Assembly (NCBI RefSeq): GCF_011682045.1
Contig: NZ_VVIW01000019.1
Span: 1-64,000, forward strand
Direction: 5' to 3'
DNA length: 64,000 bases
Source of the DNA: Massilia aquatica
GTDB taxonomy: Bacteria > Pseudomonadota > Gammaproteobacteria > Burkholderiales > Burkholderiaceae_D
Below, one piece after another: positions 10,448-19,034 of the stretch (position 1 is the stretch's first letter; each line of letters begins with the position of its first letter). Both the position numbers and the translations under genes were made by a program. The notes below the pieces were generated by a model. It saw only the letters and a list, made by a program, of their open reading frames with translations. It searched no databases and was not told the DNA's origin.

Positions 10448-11881
10448 TTACCAGCCAATATCCTGCAACAAGGGAAAGGTCAGGTCATGCGGCGGCAGCA
10501 CATCGTGGGTCAGGTCGGGGTTGATGGACGGCTCCATCAACTGGTTCGGCTTGGTGTCGACCGAGTAGTGCGACACCGACGAGCCCGGCGAATATTCTTC
10601 CGGACTGTACATGCGCACGCGCCGCACCCAGTCGGTGCCCGCCAGTTTGTCGGGATCGACGCCCAGGCTGGCGACCACGCCCGACGAGGTGCGCGAGCGC
10701 CGGTACATCGCCGTCTTGAGCCGCTCGCCGGTGGCCTTGTCGATACGGACCGCCGGAATGCGCACGGCCGGGTCGCTGCCGCCCAGCGGGCTGACCGGAT
10801 CGTCGGTGTTTTCCACCACCACCATGCCGCGCGCTCCCGCATTCTGCAAGATGCGCGCCTTGGTCACGAAGGCGCAGGCGCCGCGGTCGACCAGGGCGAT
10901 ATTGCCGCGCACCGCCATCGCGTTGGCCGGACTGAGCGGAGTGCAGGCCAGGCCGCCGCCGTTGGCCTGGTCGATCAGCGGCATGAGTTCGCCCGTCACC
11001 GCGTTTTGCCCGAGTTGCGGGCCGAACGAGGCATCGCCCACCAGGTGCTTGCCGCCGCTTGTACCCGCCGCCATGCCGCTGATGAGCAGTTGCGGCTCGG
11101 GCGCGAGGATGCGCGCGGCGGCTTTGTAGACGCGCTCGCCGTTCCACGACAGGGTGGCGCCGCCGATGGCCGACAGGCGCCGCTCTTCATTTTTCATGTT
11201 GACCCAGGCTTTGTTGTTGCGGATGTCGACCAGGAAGTGATCCCAGATCGACGGCTTTTCGTCAAAGAATTCGCCGGTGCCTTCGTCGGTGAAGTTCTGG
11301 AAGCCGAGCCCGTGCCCCAGTTCGTGCAGCAGCACGGCCACCAGGTCGATCTGTTCGCCCGCCTTGCGGTCGAGCCCGAGGTAGAAGCCGGAGCCGGGCA
11401 GGCAGTCGGGGAACAGGCCGAGGCGCGAGTTGAAGCGCGCCCGGATATGCCCCCTGCCTTCCGAGGCCATGTCGGTTCTCGTCAGTTTGCTGGCCAGCGC
11501 ACCCGGATACCAGGTGTTGGCCTTGGGCGCCTTGGGAAAGTCGCGGAAGATTTCGATTGCGCCGGCCGAGCCGAGCACCGCGCCATCGGCCGTGCAGGCG
11601 AGCGGCTCGAACACGGCTTCCACCCTGATCGGAACCGGGCTCGTGAGCGTGCGGGCCCAGATGTCCGCCGCGTGCTGGAACGCAATGAGGCGTTGCTCGC
11701 CGAGCGTGCGGCCGTTGTTGCCGCCGACCGGCTGCGCCGGCGTGCGATCGTTGAAGCCGACATTGGGCGTGTTGAGGTTGACGATCGTGATCGTCGCCGC
11801 CGCGTGGGCGACGCCGATGGTGCAGCAGGCGAGGGCGAGGGCGGCGGCGGCGCGCCGCAGGAAGGTGGGCTTATTGCTCAT
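10448..11881 (-). CDS. Exported PA-domain zinc metalloprotease-like protein
   Basis: A 477-residue secreted protein with a signal peptide ending GVAHAA. A metalloprotease-like region carries HELGHGLGF, the HExxH zinc motif extended to HExxHxxGF, near residue 190. A PA-like insert follows (about residues 275-370: GNIALVDRGACAFVTKARILQNAGA), typical of exported peptidases. No C-terminal anchor is visible. It is the last gene of a minus-strand operon behind a PEP-CTERM protein and a post-PEP-CTERM-1-like protein, and its start overlaps the latter's end by 11 bases. The substrate is unknown; processing of, or co-secretion with, the operon's surface protein is an inference. Confidence 0.85.
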   Translation of the reverse strand: MSNKPTFLRRAAAALALACCTIGVAHAAATITIVNLNTPNVGFNDRTPAQPVGGNNGRTLGEQRLIAFQHAADIWARTLTSPVPIRVEAVFEPLACTADGAVLGSAGAIEIFRDFPKAPKANTWYPGALASKLTRTDMASEGRGHIRARFNSRLGLFPDCLPGSGFYLGLDRKAGEQIDLVAVLLHELGHGLGFQNFTDEGTGEFFDEKPSIWDHFLVDIRNNKAWVNMKNEERRLSAIGGATLSWNGERVYKAAARILAPEPQLLISGMAAGTSGGKHLVGDASFGPQLGQNAVTGELMPLIDQANGGGLACTPLSPANAMAVRGNIALVDRGACAFVTKARILQNAGARGMVVVENTDDPVSPLGGSDPAVRIPAVRIDKATGERLKTAMYRRSRTSSGVVASLGVDPDKLAGTDWVRRVRMYSPEEYSPGSSVSHYSVDTKPNQLMEPSINPDLTHDVLPPHDLTFPLLQDIGW

Positions 11882-12251
11882 TCTGGCGCCCCCCGGCTGG
11901 CGTGGCGACATCTTGATGGGCAGCATGCTGCGCGGCGTCTTCGCCTTCCACGCAGCGCTGCACCAGCTTGCCGTCCGGCGTGCGCGAGACCACGGAATAC
12001 ACCATGCCGCGCTCGCCGAGCAGCGCGCCGTGGGTGCCGTCGGCACGCACCGACACTTGCGGCTGCGGGCGCACCATGTGCGGTTGCGGCAGCTTGCCCT
12101 GCATGGCGCGCAGTTCGGCGGCGGTGGCCGGACGCAGTTGCCCGGTTTGCTTGTCGCGCACCACGGCCATGCCGGCGGATTGCTCTGCCGCCACGGCAGC
12201 CGTCGAGATGACGGCCAGCGCGCAACAGCTGATCAGGGTTTTACTCAACAT
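11871..12251 (-). CDS. Exported post-PEP-CTERM-1-like protein
   Basis: A 126-residue protein with a signal peptide (cleavage near AVAAEQ), then a stretch of the form VVRDKQTGQLRPATAAELRAM. This resembles the short domain that NCBI calls post-PEP-CTERM-1, found next to PEP-CTERM genes. It has a single cysteine in VQRCVEGED near the C-terminus. GGAG lies ten bases upstream of the ATG. It lies directly downstream of a PEP-CTERM gene and overlaps the metalloprotease start, so the three are probably co-transcribed. The function of this family is not established; the assignment is from memory of the motif. Confidence 0.72.
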   Translation of the reverse strand: MLSKTLISCCALAVISTAAVAAEQSAGMAVVRDKQTGQLRPATAAELRAMQGKLPQPHMVRPQPQVSVRADGTHGALLGERGMVYSVVSRTPDGKLVQRCVEGEDAAQHAAHQDVATPAGGRQNEQ

Positions 12252-12273
12252 ATCGGGATTCTCCTGGGTTGGT

Positions 12274-12936
12274 TCACGTTAGCTGCCTGCGGCGAAGCAA
12301 TACCAGGGCGCCCAGGCCGGCCAGCAGCATCAAATACGTGCCCGGTTCGGGCACCGTAGTAACTAAGACAGCGTCGATGCCGATATAGTTCGCCGCCGAT
12401 GCATCGCCGACGTAACGAAATGCGAATCGCCCCTGGCCGTTGTAGTCGATGCTGGAAATAACCTGCTGCCAGACAGTGGGATAGTCCGAGATGCCGCCCA
12501 GCACGCCGAGCACCGTGTTGAAGCCGCCGGTTTCGCTGCCCGTACCGGGGGAGAAGCGCACTTCGAGCGTATCGCCGAAGCCGCTGGCGCTGGCCGAGCG
12601 CGTGAAGAACGACAGTTCGCTGGGACCGATCAGGCTCACCACCGGCGTGATCAGCCAGTTGTCGACGCTGCCCATGCCGTTTTGCGCGCTCAGGTAATTG
12701 GCGGCGATGTAGGACGCGGCCGGGCCGGACGGGGCGGGGAAGACGCCGGGGTTGCCCTGCGACCAGGCCAGGCCCGGCGGCACGCTGTTGTTGACGAGAG
12801 ACCAGTTGTTGAGGCTGCCGATGTCGTTGAATTCTTCGTTGAGGACGACGATGGGGACGCTTGTCTGCGCGGCGGCGGGCAGCGCGGCGGCGATGGCGAT
12901 ACTGGCCATGGCAATCAGTTTGTGATGGAGTTTCAT
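12274..12936 (-). CDS. PEP-CTERM surface protein, choice-of-anchor J-like
   Basis: A 220-residue exported protein: signal peptide to about residue 23, then a beta-rich region starting LNEEFNDIGSLNNWSLVNN, like the choice-of-anchor J module. The C-terminal sorting signal is complete: VPEPGTYLMLLAGLGALVLL followed by RRRQ. PEP-CTERM tails are recognised by the EpsH/XrtB-type exosortase, which is not in this window. Such proteins are often linked to exopolysaccharide. It is the first gene of a three-gene minus operon; AAAGAG precedes the ATG. Confidence 0.88.
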   Translation of the reverse strand: MKLHHKLIAMASIAIAAALPAAAQTSVPIVVLNEEFNDIGSLNNWSLVNNSVPPGLAWSQGNPGVFPAPSGPAASYIAANYLSAQNGMGSVDNWLITPVVSLIGPSELSFFTRSASASGFGDTLEVRFSPGTGSETGGFNTVLGVLGGISDYPTVWQQVISSIDYNGQGRFAFRYVGDASAANYIGIDAVLVTTVPEPGTYLMLLAGLGALVLLRRRQLT

Positions 12937-13178
12937 GGTCGCTCTTTCAGCAATTGCCAGAAGGATGGCATGTCCACTCGCGCTGGCAGGCGCGAGGCCA
13001 CTGTTGACCCCATCATAGGAGTGGACGAAGCGCCGGCATTGATGTGCGCTTAATGAACAGGGGGCGTTTGCGGGCTATTCCGGGGAACTTATCTGACGAA
13101 GCGCGGCGAAGCTTGATGGAGCGAAAGAGGCGTACGAAAAAGGCGTCCCTGCGGGCACAGGGACGCCGCAAGGAACGA
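12937..13178. other. Gap between two minus-strand operons
   Basis: The left end holds the terminator of the importer operon (13136-13167). The rest must contain the promoter of the PEP-CTERM operon, but no box stands out by eye and no gene is supported. Confidence 0.4.
13136..13167 (-). terminator. Terminator of the importer operon
   Basis: A perfect 10-bp stem (13142-13151 with 13158-13167) with a six-base loop, next to a run of five A at 13137-13141 that becomes a T-tract on the minus strand. It lies 12 bases after the last permease gene and closes the seven-gene operon. Confidence 0.8.
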
Positions 13179-14261
13179 TCAGTGGGCGCCGGGGCGCGCG
13201 GCGATCCTGCGCAAACGCAGTTTGCCGACGATGCCGATCGGGAAGAAATAGATCGACAACACGAACAGCACGCCGAGCCACAGCATCCAGCGGTCCGGAT
13301 GCAGGGCCTCGGCCAGCAGCGGCACCCCTTCCAGCGCCGACGAGCCTTGCGCCATCAGCGACTTGAGGTAGTTCTGGGCAATGATGAACAAGGTCGCGCC
13401 CACCACCGCGCCGTACATGGTGCCCATGCCGCCGATCACCACGATCAGCAGGATGTCGGTCATGACCTCGAAGCCGAGCATGGTCTTGGGGCCGACGTAG
13501 CGCAGCCACAGCGCCATCAGCGCGCCGGCCAGCGCCGCCACCAGCGCCGCCAGCACATTCGCCCAGATGCGGTACAGCACGGTGCGGTAGCCGAGCGCCT
13601 CGGCGCGGAACTCGTTTTCGCGGATGGCTTGCAGCACCCGCCCGAACGGCGAATTGACCAGCCGCAGCAGGAACAGGAACAGCAGCAGGCAGCCGCCGAA
13701 CACGATGTAGTACGTGATCAGCTTGCCGTCGATGGCGCGCCCCAACACCTCGCTTTCAAACAGGCGAAAGCCCGGCGTGAGCAATGCCGGCACGCTGAAG
13801 GTCTTGCCGTCTTCGCCGCCGGTCAGGTCGGACAGTTGCGAGGCCAGCACGGCGAACGAGGCCGCCACCGCAAGCGTGATCATGGCGTAGAAGATGGCGC
13901 GCACGCGCAGCGCGAACAGGCCTACCACCAGCGCCAGCGCCAGGGTCAGCAGCAGGGCCAGGGCGACGCCGATCGCCATCGCGCCCCAGCTCGGTTCGCC
14001 ATGCGACAGTCCGAGCCCGACGCCATAGGCGCCGATGCCGAAAAACATGGTGTGGGCGAAGGAGACGATGCCGGTGTAACCGAGCAGCAAGTCGTAGGAG
14101 GCCACCAGCACGATGTAGACGCAGATGGTGGCGGCGGTGTTGAGCGGACGCGCGCCGCTGGTGATGAAAGGCGCCAGCGCCAGTCCCAGCAGGATCAGCA
14201 GCAGGGTGGCCGACAAGGCCCGGCTGCGCGGCATGTCGCCGGATAGCAATTGATTGAGCAT
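13179..14261 (-). CDS. Branched-chain-type ABC transporter permease, LivM-like
   Basis: A 360-residue polytopic inner-membrane protein with about nine hydrophobic segments, the LivM-family signature YDLLLGYTGIVSFAHTMFFG and a conserved GGMGTMYGAVVGA motif near the C-terminus. The start at 14261 (MLNQLLSG) is preferred because AAGGAAACTC precedes it. It ends the minus-strand operon with LivH-, LivF- and LivG-like proteins and a binding protein. The family moves branched-chain amino acids but also urea, amides and aromatic acids; the operon partners suggest the substrate here is not simply an amino acid. Confidence 0.9.
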   Translation of the reverse strand: MLNQLLSGDMPRSRALSATLLLILLGLALAPFITSGARPLNTAATICVYIVLVASYDLLLGYTGIVSFAHTMFFGIGAYGVGLGLSHGEPSWGAMAIGVALALLLTLALALVVGLFALRVRAIFYAMITLAVAASFAVLASQLSDLTGGEDGKTFSVPALLTPGFRLFESEVLGRAIDGKLITYYIVFGGCLLLFLFLLRLVNSPFGRVLQAIRENEFRAEALGYRTVLYRIWANVLAALVAALAGALMALWLRYVGPKTMLGFEVMTDILLIVVIGGMGTMYGAVVGATLFIIAQNYLKSLMAQGSSALEGVPLLAEALHPDRWMLWLGVLFVLSIYFFPIGIVGKLRLRRIAARPGAH

Positions 14262-14269
14262 GAGTTTCC

Positions 14270-15349
14270 TTAGCGGCGCAGGTTGGAATACAGGCCGGCC
14301 GGGCGCCACAGCAGGATGGCGATCATCAGGACGATGTTCGACACCAGCGCGAACTTGGGCAGCAGGAAGCCGGCGTAATTGGCCACCAGCGCCATCAGCA
14401 GCGCGCCGATGAAGCAGCCGCCGACCGAGCCCAGGCCGCCGATGATGATGACGATAAAGATCATCACCATCATCTCGCCGCCCATGGCCGCGTTCAGGGT
14501 TTCCTTGTACAGGCCCCAGAGCACGCCGCCCAGGCCTGCCAGCGCCGAGCCGGCCGCGAACACGGCCACGAACAGGCGCCGGATGCGGTAGCCCATGGCT
14601 TCCACCATTTCGCGGTTTTCGACGCCGGCGCGGATCAAGAGGCCGACCTTGGTGCGGTTGAGTACGAGGAACATGGCGACGAACACCACGAGGCCGATCA
14701 CGACCGCCACCAGCCGGTATTTTTCGACCGCCGCGTCGCCCAGCAGCACCGCGCCGCGCAGGCTGGCCGGCAGCGGCAGGGGAATCTGCTCGGCGCCCCA
14801 GATCACGCTGATCAGTTGCTCGGCCACGATCATGCCGCCCATGGTGATCAGGATCTGCTTGAGATGCTGGCCGTACACGGGCGCAATGATGATGCGCTCA
14901 AAGGCCCAGCCGAGCAGCGCCGTGGCAAGCATGGCCACCGTGATCGCCAGGGCCAGCACGCCCAGGTTGATCAGCAGGGAATCGACCTCGAGCCAGCCGC
15001 GCATGGGAATGAGGACCATGGTGGCGGCGTAGGCGCCGACCGACACGAAGGCGCCATGGCCGAAGTTGAGCACGTCCATCAGCCCGAACACGAGCGTCAG
15101 GCCGCTGGCCATGATAAAGATCATCATGCCCATCGCCAGGCCGGCGATGCTCAAGGTGACCCAGGTGGGAAAGCTGCCGACCAGCGGCAGCATGAGCAGG
15201 ATCAGGGCCGGCACCAGCAGCAGCGGCGCGAGGTCGCGCTCAGCTGCCGGCAAGGGCGTGTCGTTCGGTGCGGCCGGGTTGGCGGGCAGGGCCGTGGCCG
15301 CGCTCACCGGAGGCGATTTGGTGGTCACGTGCTTGGTCTCCGTGTTCAT
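14270..15349 (-). CDS. Branched-chain-type ABC transporter permease, LivH-like
   Basis: A 359-residue permease. The N-terminal ~45 residues are a hydrophilic Ala/Pro/Thr-rich extension not usual for LivH. The core follows with GLTLVFGLMDVLNFGHGAF and IIIGGLGSVGGCFIGALL, the family hallmarks. The start at 15349 overlaps the stop of the upstream ATPase gene by one base. The frame is open for another 188 codons upstream, but that part is a shadow of the ATPase gene. Confidence 0.9.
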   Translation of the reverse strand: MNTETKHVTTKSPPVSAATALPANPAAPNDTPLPAAERDLAPLLLVPALILLMLPLVGSFPTWVTLSIAGLAMGMMIFIMASGLTLVFGLMDVLNFGHGAFVSVGAYAATMVLIPMRGWLEVDSLLINLGVLALAITVAMLATALLGWAFERIIIAPVYGQHLKQILITMGGMIVAEQLISVIWGAEQIPLPLPASLRGAVLLGDAAVEKYRLVAVVIGLVVFVAMFLVLNRTKVGLLIRAGVENREMVEAMGYRIRRLFVAVFAAGSALAGLGGVLWGLYKETLNAAMGGEMMVMIFIVIIIGGLGSVGGCFIGALLMALVANYAGFLLPKFALVSNIVLMIAILLWRPAGLYSNLRR

Positions 15350-16074
15350 TATTGATGTGCGCTCAGCGAAAGCCCGAGCAGGCGTTGCTGCAAGTTGTCG
15401 TCCTCGACCAGTTCGCGCATGGCGCCGGCGTGCACCACCTTGCCGTCGTCCATCACCGAGACCGTGTCGCCCAGGTGCTTGACGAAGCTGAAGTTCTGCT
15501 CGACCAGCAAAATGGTGGTGTCGGTCTGCTTGAGTTCGCGGAAGGCGGCGATCAGGCTCTGGATAATGGCCGGGGCCAGGCCCTTGGTCGGCTCGTCGAT
15601 CAGGATCAGCTTGCGCGGCTCGACGATGGCGCGGGCGATCGCCACCATCTGCTTTTGCCCGCCAGACAAATTGCCGGCCGGGTAGTGCCAGAATTTGCGC
15701 AGCGCCGGAAAGAAGCCGAAGATCCATTCCACGCGCGCTTCGCTGAGCGGCCCGTTGCGCGCGGCCAGATACAGGTTTTCGCGCACGGTCAGGTCGGAAA
15801 ACACGGCCATCGATTCGGGCACGTAGGCAATGCCGAGCTGGGCGATGTCGGGCGTGGGCAGGGCGGTGATGTCGTGGCCGTCGAAGCGCACCGTGCCGGC
15901 GGAGGCTTTCCATAGCCCCATGATGGTGCGCAAGGTGGTAGTCTTGCCGGCTCCGTTGCGGCCCAGCAGCACCGACAGGCCGCCGCGCGGCACGGTCAGG
16001 TCGACCCCTTGCAGGATGTGGTATTCCCCGATGTGGGTGTGGACCCCGCTGAGTTGAAGGATTGGATCAGACAT
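15349..16074 (-). CDS. ABC transporter ATP-binding protein, LivF-like
   Basis: A 241-residue ATPase with Walker A GRNGAGKTTT, signature LSGGQKQMVAIARA, Walker B ILIDEPTKGLAP and a switch histidine region (TTILLVEQNFSF). The start MSDPILQL at 16074 is favoured over an in-frame codon five residues upstream because it gives the normal N-terminus. The gene overlaps the LivG-like gene by eight bases and the LivH-like gene by one, indicating strong translational coupling. Confidence 0.92.
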   Translation of the reverse strand: MSDPILQLSGVHTHIGEYHILQGVDLTVPRGGLSVLLGRNGAGKTTTLRTIMGLWKASAGTVRFDGHDITALPTPDIAQLGIAYVPESMAVFSDLTVRENLYLAARNGPLSEARVEWIFGFFPALRKFWHYPAGNLSGGQKQMVAIARAIVEPRKLILIDEPTKGLAPAIIQSLIAAFRELKQTDTTILLVEQNFSFVKHLGDTVSVMDDGKVVHAGAMRELVEDDNLQQRLLGLSLSAHQ

Positions 16075-16837
16075 GCTCGGGCGTCCCAAGGTAAGCTTCT
16101 TGCACGATGGCCGAGGCCATCACCTCGGCCGGATTGCCGTCGGCCACCAGGGTACCGTTGTGCAAGACGATGATGCGGTCGGCCAGCGAGCGCACCACGT
16201 CCATCTTGTGTTCGACCAGCAAAATCGTCTTGTTGCGCTCGGCCTTGACCTGGTGGATCAGGTCGAGCACGACCGGCACTTCGTCCACGCTCATGCCGGC
16301 GGTCGGTTCGTCGAACATCATCACGGCCGGCTCCAGGGCCAGCAGGATCGCCACTTCCAGCTTGCGCTTGTCGCCGTGCGAGAGGGCCGCCACGCGCGTA
16401 TCGCGCCGGCTGGCCATGGAGACGCGTTCGAGGTAATAGTCGGCGCGCACGATCAGGTCCTGGTGGCTGGACCATCTTGAAAACATGTTCATGCCGGTGC
16501 CTGCGCGGCTTTGCACCGCCAGGCGCACGTTTTCGGCCACCGTGAGCAGCGGAAACAGGTTGGTCAGCTGGAAGGCGCGCCCGATGCCGAGCGCGGTGCG
16601 TTTGGCCGCACCGAAGCGGGTGATGTCGGCGCCGTCGAGCAGCACCGTGCCCGAGGTGGCCGGCAACTGGCCCGACATCAGGTTGAAGTAGGTCGTCTTG
16701 CCGGCGCCGTTGGGGCCGACGATCACGGTCAGGGTGCCGGGATAGAAGTCGGCGCTGACCTGGTTGACCGCCACGTGCCCGCCGAAGCGAATGCTCAGCT
16801 TGCGCGTGGACAGCGACGGCATGGCCGCCGGCGTCAT
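16067..16837 (-). CDS. ABC transporter ATP-binding protein, LivG-like
   Basis: A 256-residue ATPase with Walker A GPNGAGKTTYF, the LivG-type insert after the Q loop, and Walker B VMMFDEPTAGMS. The signature helix reads ALSHGDKRKLEVAILLA, where SHGDKRKLE replaces the usual LSxGxQR form; this variant is common in LivG proteins of this transporter class. The ATG overlaps the binding-protein stop as ATGA. Confidence 0.92.
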   Translation of the reverse strand: MTPAAMPSLSTRKLSIRFGGHVAVNQVSADFYPGTLTVIVGPNGAGKTTYFNLMSGQLPATSGTVLLDGADITRFGAAKRTALGIGRAFQLTNLFPLLTVAENVRLAVQSRAGTGMNMFSRWSSHQDLIVRADYYLERVSMASRRDTRVAALSHGDKRKLEVAILLALEPAVMMFDEPTAGMSVDEVPVVLDLIHQVKAERNKTILLVEHKMDVVRSLADRIIVLHNGTLVADGNPAEVMASAIVQEAYLGTPEHV

Positions 16838-18027
16838 CGCTTGTTCCTCACCGGCAGCGGCAATTCGCTGGCCGGGATTTCGCGCACCAGTTCCAGCAAG
16901 TCCCACTCGTTCTTTTGATCCTTCTTGATCTTGAAGTGGTACATCGACTGCAGCGCCTGGTGGTCTTCCTTGCGGAAGGTCATCTTGCCCTTGGGCGTCT
17001 CGAAATCCATGCCTTCCATGGCGGCGATCAGTTTTTCGGTGTCGCCCGAGTTGGCGCGGGTCAACGCGGTGACGACCGCGCTGGCCGCCGCGAAGCCGCC
17101 GGCGGTGAACATGTCGGGCGGGCCCTTGAAACGCTTGCTGTGTTCGGCCACGAACCAGTCGTTCATTTTGTTCTTCGGAAAACCGTGGTAGTAGTAGATG
17201 GTGCCCTGGGTGCCGGCGAAGTTCTTCCAGGTTTTCATCACCGGCAGGATGTTCCCGCCCGGCGACAGGATGACGCCGTAGCGCTCGGGCTTCATGTCGG
17301 CCAGCTTGTTCATCGGATTCGGGCCGGCCCAGACGATTTGCAAGAGGCGCGGTTCGGGCTTGTTTTTCAGGGCGTCGAAGATGCGCTGGGCCGGGGCCGT
17401 GAAGTCGCTGGTGCTCTGGGGCGCGTATTCCTCGTGCACCACCTGGGCCTTGCTGCCGGTAGCCGTCAGCGCTTCGCGGCCGGCCTTGACCGCATCCTTG
17501 CCGAAGGCGTAATCCTGCGCCAGGAAGGCCACACTGCCGGCCTTGAGCGTGCTGGCGGCGGCCAGCGCATCCTGCATCGAACTGCGCGCGGTGCGGAAGA
17601 TATAGCGATTCCATTTGTCGCCGGTGATGGCGTCGGCTACGGCCGGTTCGATGATCAGGATTTTCTTGTATTCCTGCGCCACCGGCAGCATGGCGATGGC
17701 CGAGCCCGACGAAGTGGTGCCGACCGCAATGTCGGCCTTGTCGTCGCCGTAGGCTTCGGCCAGCAGGGTGCGGCCCAGGTCGGGCTTGCTCTGGTCGTCC
17801 TTGACGATCACCTTGAGCTTACGGCCGTTGATTTCCATCTTGCCGCCAGTGAGGTACTCAAGGCCCATCATGAAGCCGGTTTCGGTTTCCTTGGCATAGG
17901 TTTCCAGAATGCCGGTCTTGCCGGCGATGAGGGCGATTTTCAGGTCGGCCGCGGCCAGCGCGGGCGTTGCCAGGGTGGTCGCCAAGGTGGCCAGGACGGC
18001 GGCTGCCAGGGTGTTGAATTTGTACAT
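16834..18027 (-). CDS. ABC transporter periplasmic binding protein (Peripla_BP_6)
   Basis: A 397-residue type-I periplasmic binding protein with a signal peptide ending TPALAAADL. The mature part starts LKIALIAGKTGILETYAKETETG and continues with the two-lobed Leu/Ile/Val-binding fold (IAVGTTSSGSAIAMLPVAQEY; FTAGGFAAASAVV). Relatives bind amino acids, amides or aromatic carboxylates; the ligand cannot be read from the sequence. It lies 57 bases downstream of the hydrolase gene and overlaps the LivG-like gene, so it is probably co-transcribed with the receptor and hydrolase. Confidence 0.9.
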   Translation of the reverse strand: MYKFNTLAAAVLATLATTLATPALAAADLKIALIAGKTGILETYAKETETGFMMGLEYLTGGKMEINGRKLKVIVKDDQSKPDLGRTLLAEAYGDDKADIAVGTTSSGSAIAMLPVAQEYKKILIIEPAVADAITGDKWNRYIFRTARSSMQDALAAASTLKAGSVAFLAQDYAFGKDAVKAGREALTATGSKAQVVHEEYAPQSTSDFTAPAQRIFDALKNKPEPRLLQIVWAGPNPMNKLADMKPERYGVILSPGGNILPVMKTWKNFAGTQGTIYYYHGFPKNKMNDWFVAEHSKRFKGPPDMFTAGGFAAASAVVTALTRANSGDTEKLIAAMEGMDFETPKGKMTFRKEDHQALQSMYHFKIKKDQKNEWDLLELVREIPASELPLPVRNKR

Positions 18028-18084
18028 CGTGTCTCCTCTTGGGATGGCTGTTTTATGTATTTATATGGTGCGGCTTGAATTGCT

Positions 18085-19032
18085 TCAGTCGACCTGCGCC
18101 AGGAAGCGTTCGATCGCCTGCCGCGCCGGCGCTTCGGTCAGCATCGGCGCGTGGCCCACGCCGGGCACTTCGGCGTACTGCATGCCTGGGGCGGCGCGCT
18201 GCATGTAACTGGCCTGTTCCGGCTCGACCAGGTCCGACAGGCTGCCGCGCACCAGCAAGGTGGGGCGGTTGCGCGCCAGGCGCCGGAACGCCATGCGCGA
18301 AGTCAACGACGACGGTTTGAGCTTGCCGTTTTGCAGGGGCAGGGCGATGTTCGGGTCGTAGCGCAGCACCAGGTGGCCGGCATCGTTTTCGCTGAAGGCG
18401 CGGCGCGCCCACTTGTTCCATTCGGCCATGTCGTTCGATGGAAAGGCCGGCTGGTTGATGTCGCGCATGTACTCGGCCGCCTGTTCCCAGGTCAGCATGG
18501 TGGCGCCCTTGCCGGCGTAGGTGGCGATGCGCGACAGGCCTTTTTGCGAGATCACCGGGCCGACGTCGTTGAGGATGGCGGCGGCGATGAGTTTCAGGCG
18601 CCGTAGCGCCAGGGTCATGGTGATGATGCCGCCCATCGAGGTGCCGACGAACACGGCGCGCTCGATGCCCAGGTCGTGCGCCAGCTTGATCACGTCGCCG
18701 GCGTACACCGCCGGGTTGTAGTGGGCCGGGTCGGGGTCGCGCGCCGAGTGGCCGCGCCCGCGCACGTCGAGCGCCAGCACGCGCCGCCCCAGGCTGGCGA
18801 TCCATGGCGCCAGTTCGTCGAAGTCGCCCGAGTTGCGCGTCAGCCCGTGGATGCAGATGACGGGCAGGCGCGCGCGCCCGCCGTGGCCGGGATAGTCGCG
18901 CGCGTACAGGGTCAGGCCATCGTCGCTGAGGTAGCTGACATCGTTGAATTGCCGGGCCACTTGCGCTTCGTTGGCGGCCGGGGGAAAGTGGGCGGCGTGG
19001 ACGCCATCGTGTTCATGCACCGAAACTCCCAT
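18085..19032 (-). CDS. Alpha/beta-fold hydrolase
   Basis: A 315-residue alpha/beta hydrolase with a complete triad by eye: Ser 132 in the elbow GTSMGG, an acid in GSLSDLVEP (Asp 267) and His 294 in VPGVGHAPM. The oxyanion-region motif ICIHGLTRNS is present near residue 61. There is no signal peptide, so it should act in the cytoplasm. It starts two bases after the TonB-dependent receptor gene and precedes the ABC importer genes, which suggests it cleaves the imported compound, such as an ester, lactone or C-C bond (inference). Confidence 0.88.
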   Translation of the reverse strand: MGVSVHEHDGVHAAHFPPAANEAQVARQFNDVSYLSDDGLTLYARDYPGHGGRARLPVICIHGLTRNSGDFDELAPWIASLGRRVLALDVRGRGHSARDPDPAHYNPAVYAGDVIKLAHDLGIERAVFVGTSMGGIITMTLALRRLKLIAAAILNDVGPVISQKGLSRIATYAGKGATMLTWEQAAEYMRDINQPAFPSNDMAEWNKWARRAFSENDAGHLVLRYDPNIALPLQNGKLKPSSLTSRMAFRRLARNRPTLLVRGSLSDLVEPEQASYMQRAAPGMQYAEVPGVGHAPMLTEAPARQAIERFLAQVD

Positions 19033-19034
19033 GT

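Noticed and set aside
10427-12211. 594-codon plus-strand frame opposite the metalloprotease
   Set aside because: Antisense shadow; the minus strand has signal peptides, HExxH and a PA-like domain.
13044-14246. 400-codon plus-strand frame rich in Gln, His and Arg
   Set aside because: Shadow of the LivM-like permease gene on the other strand.
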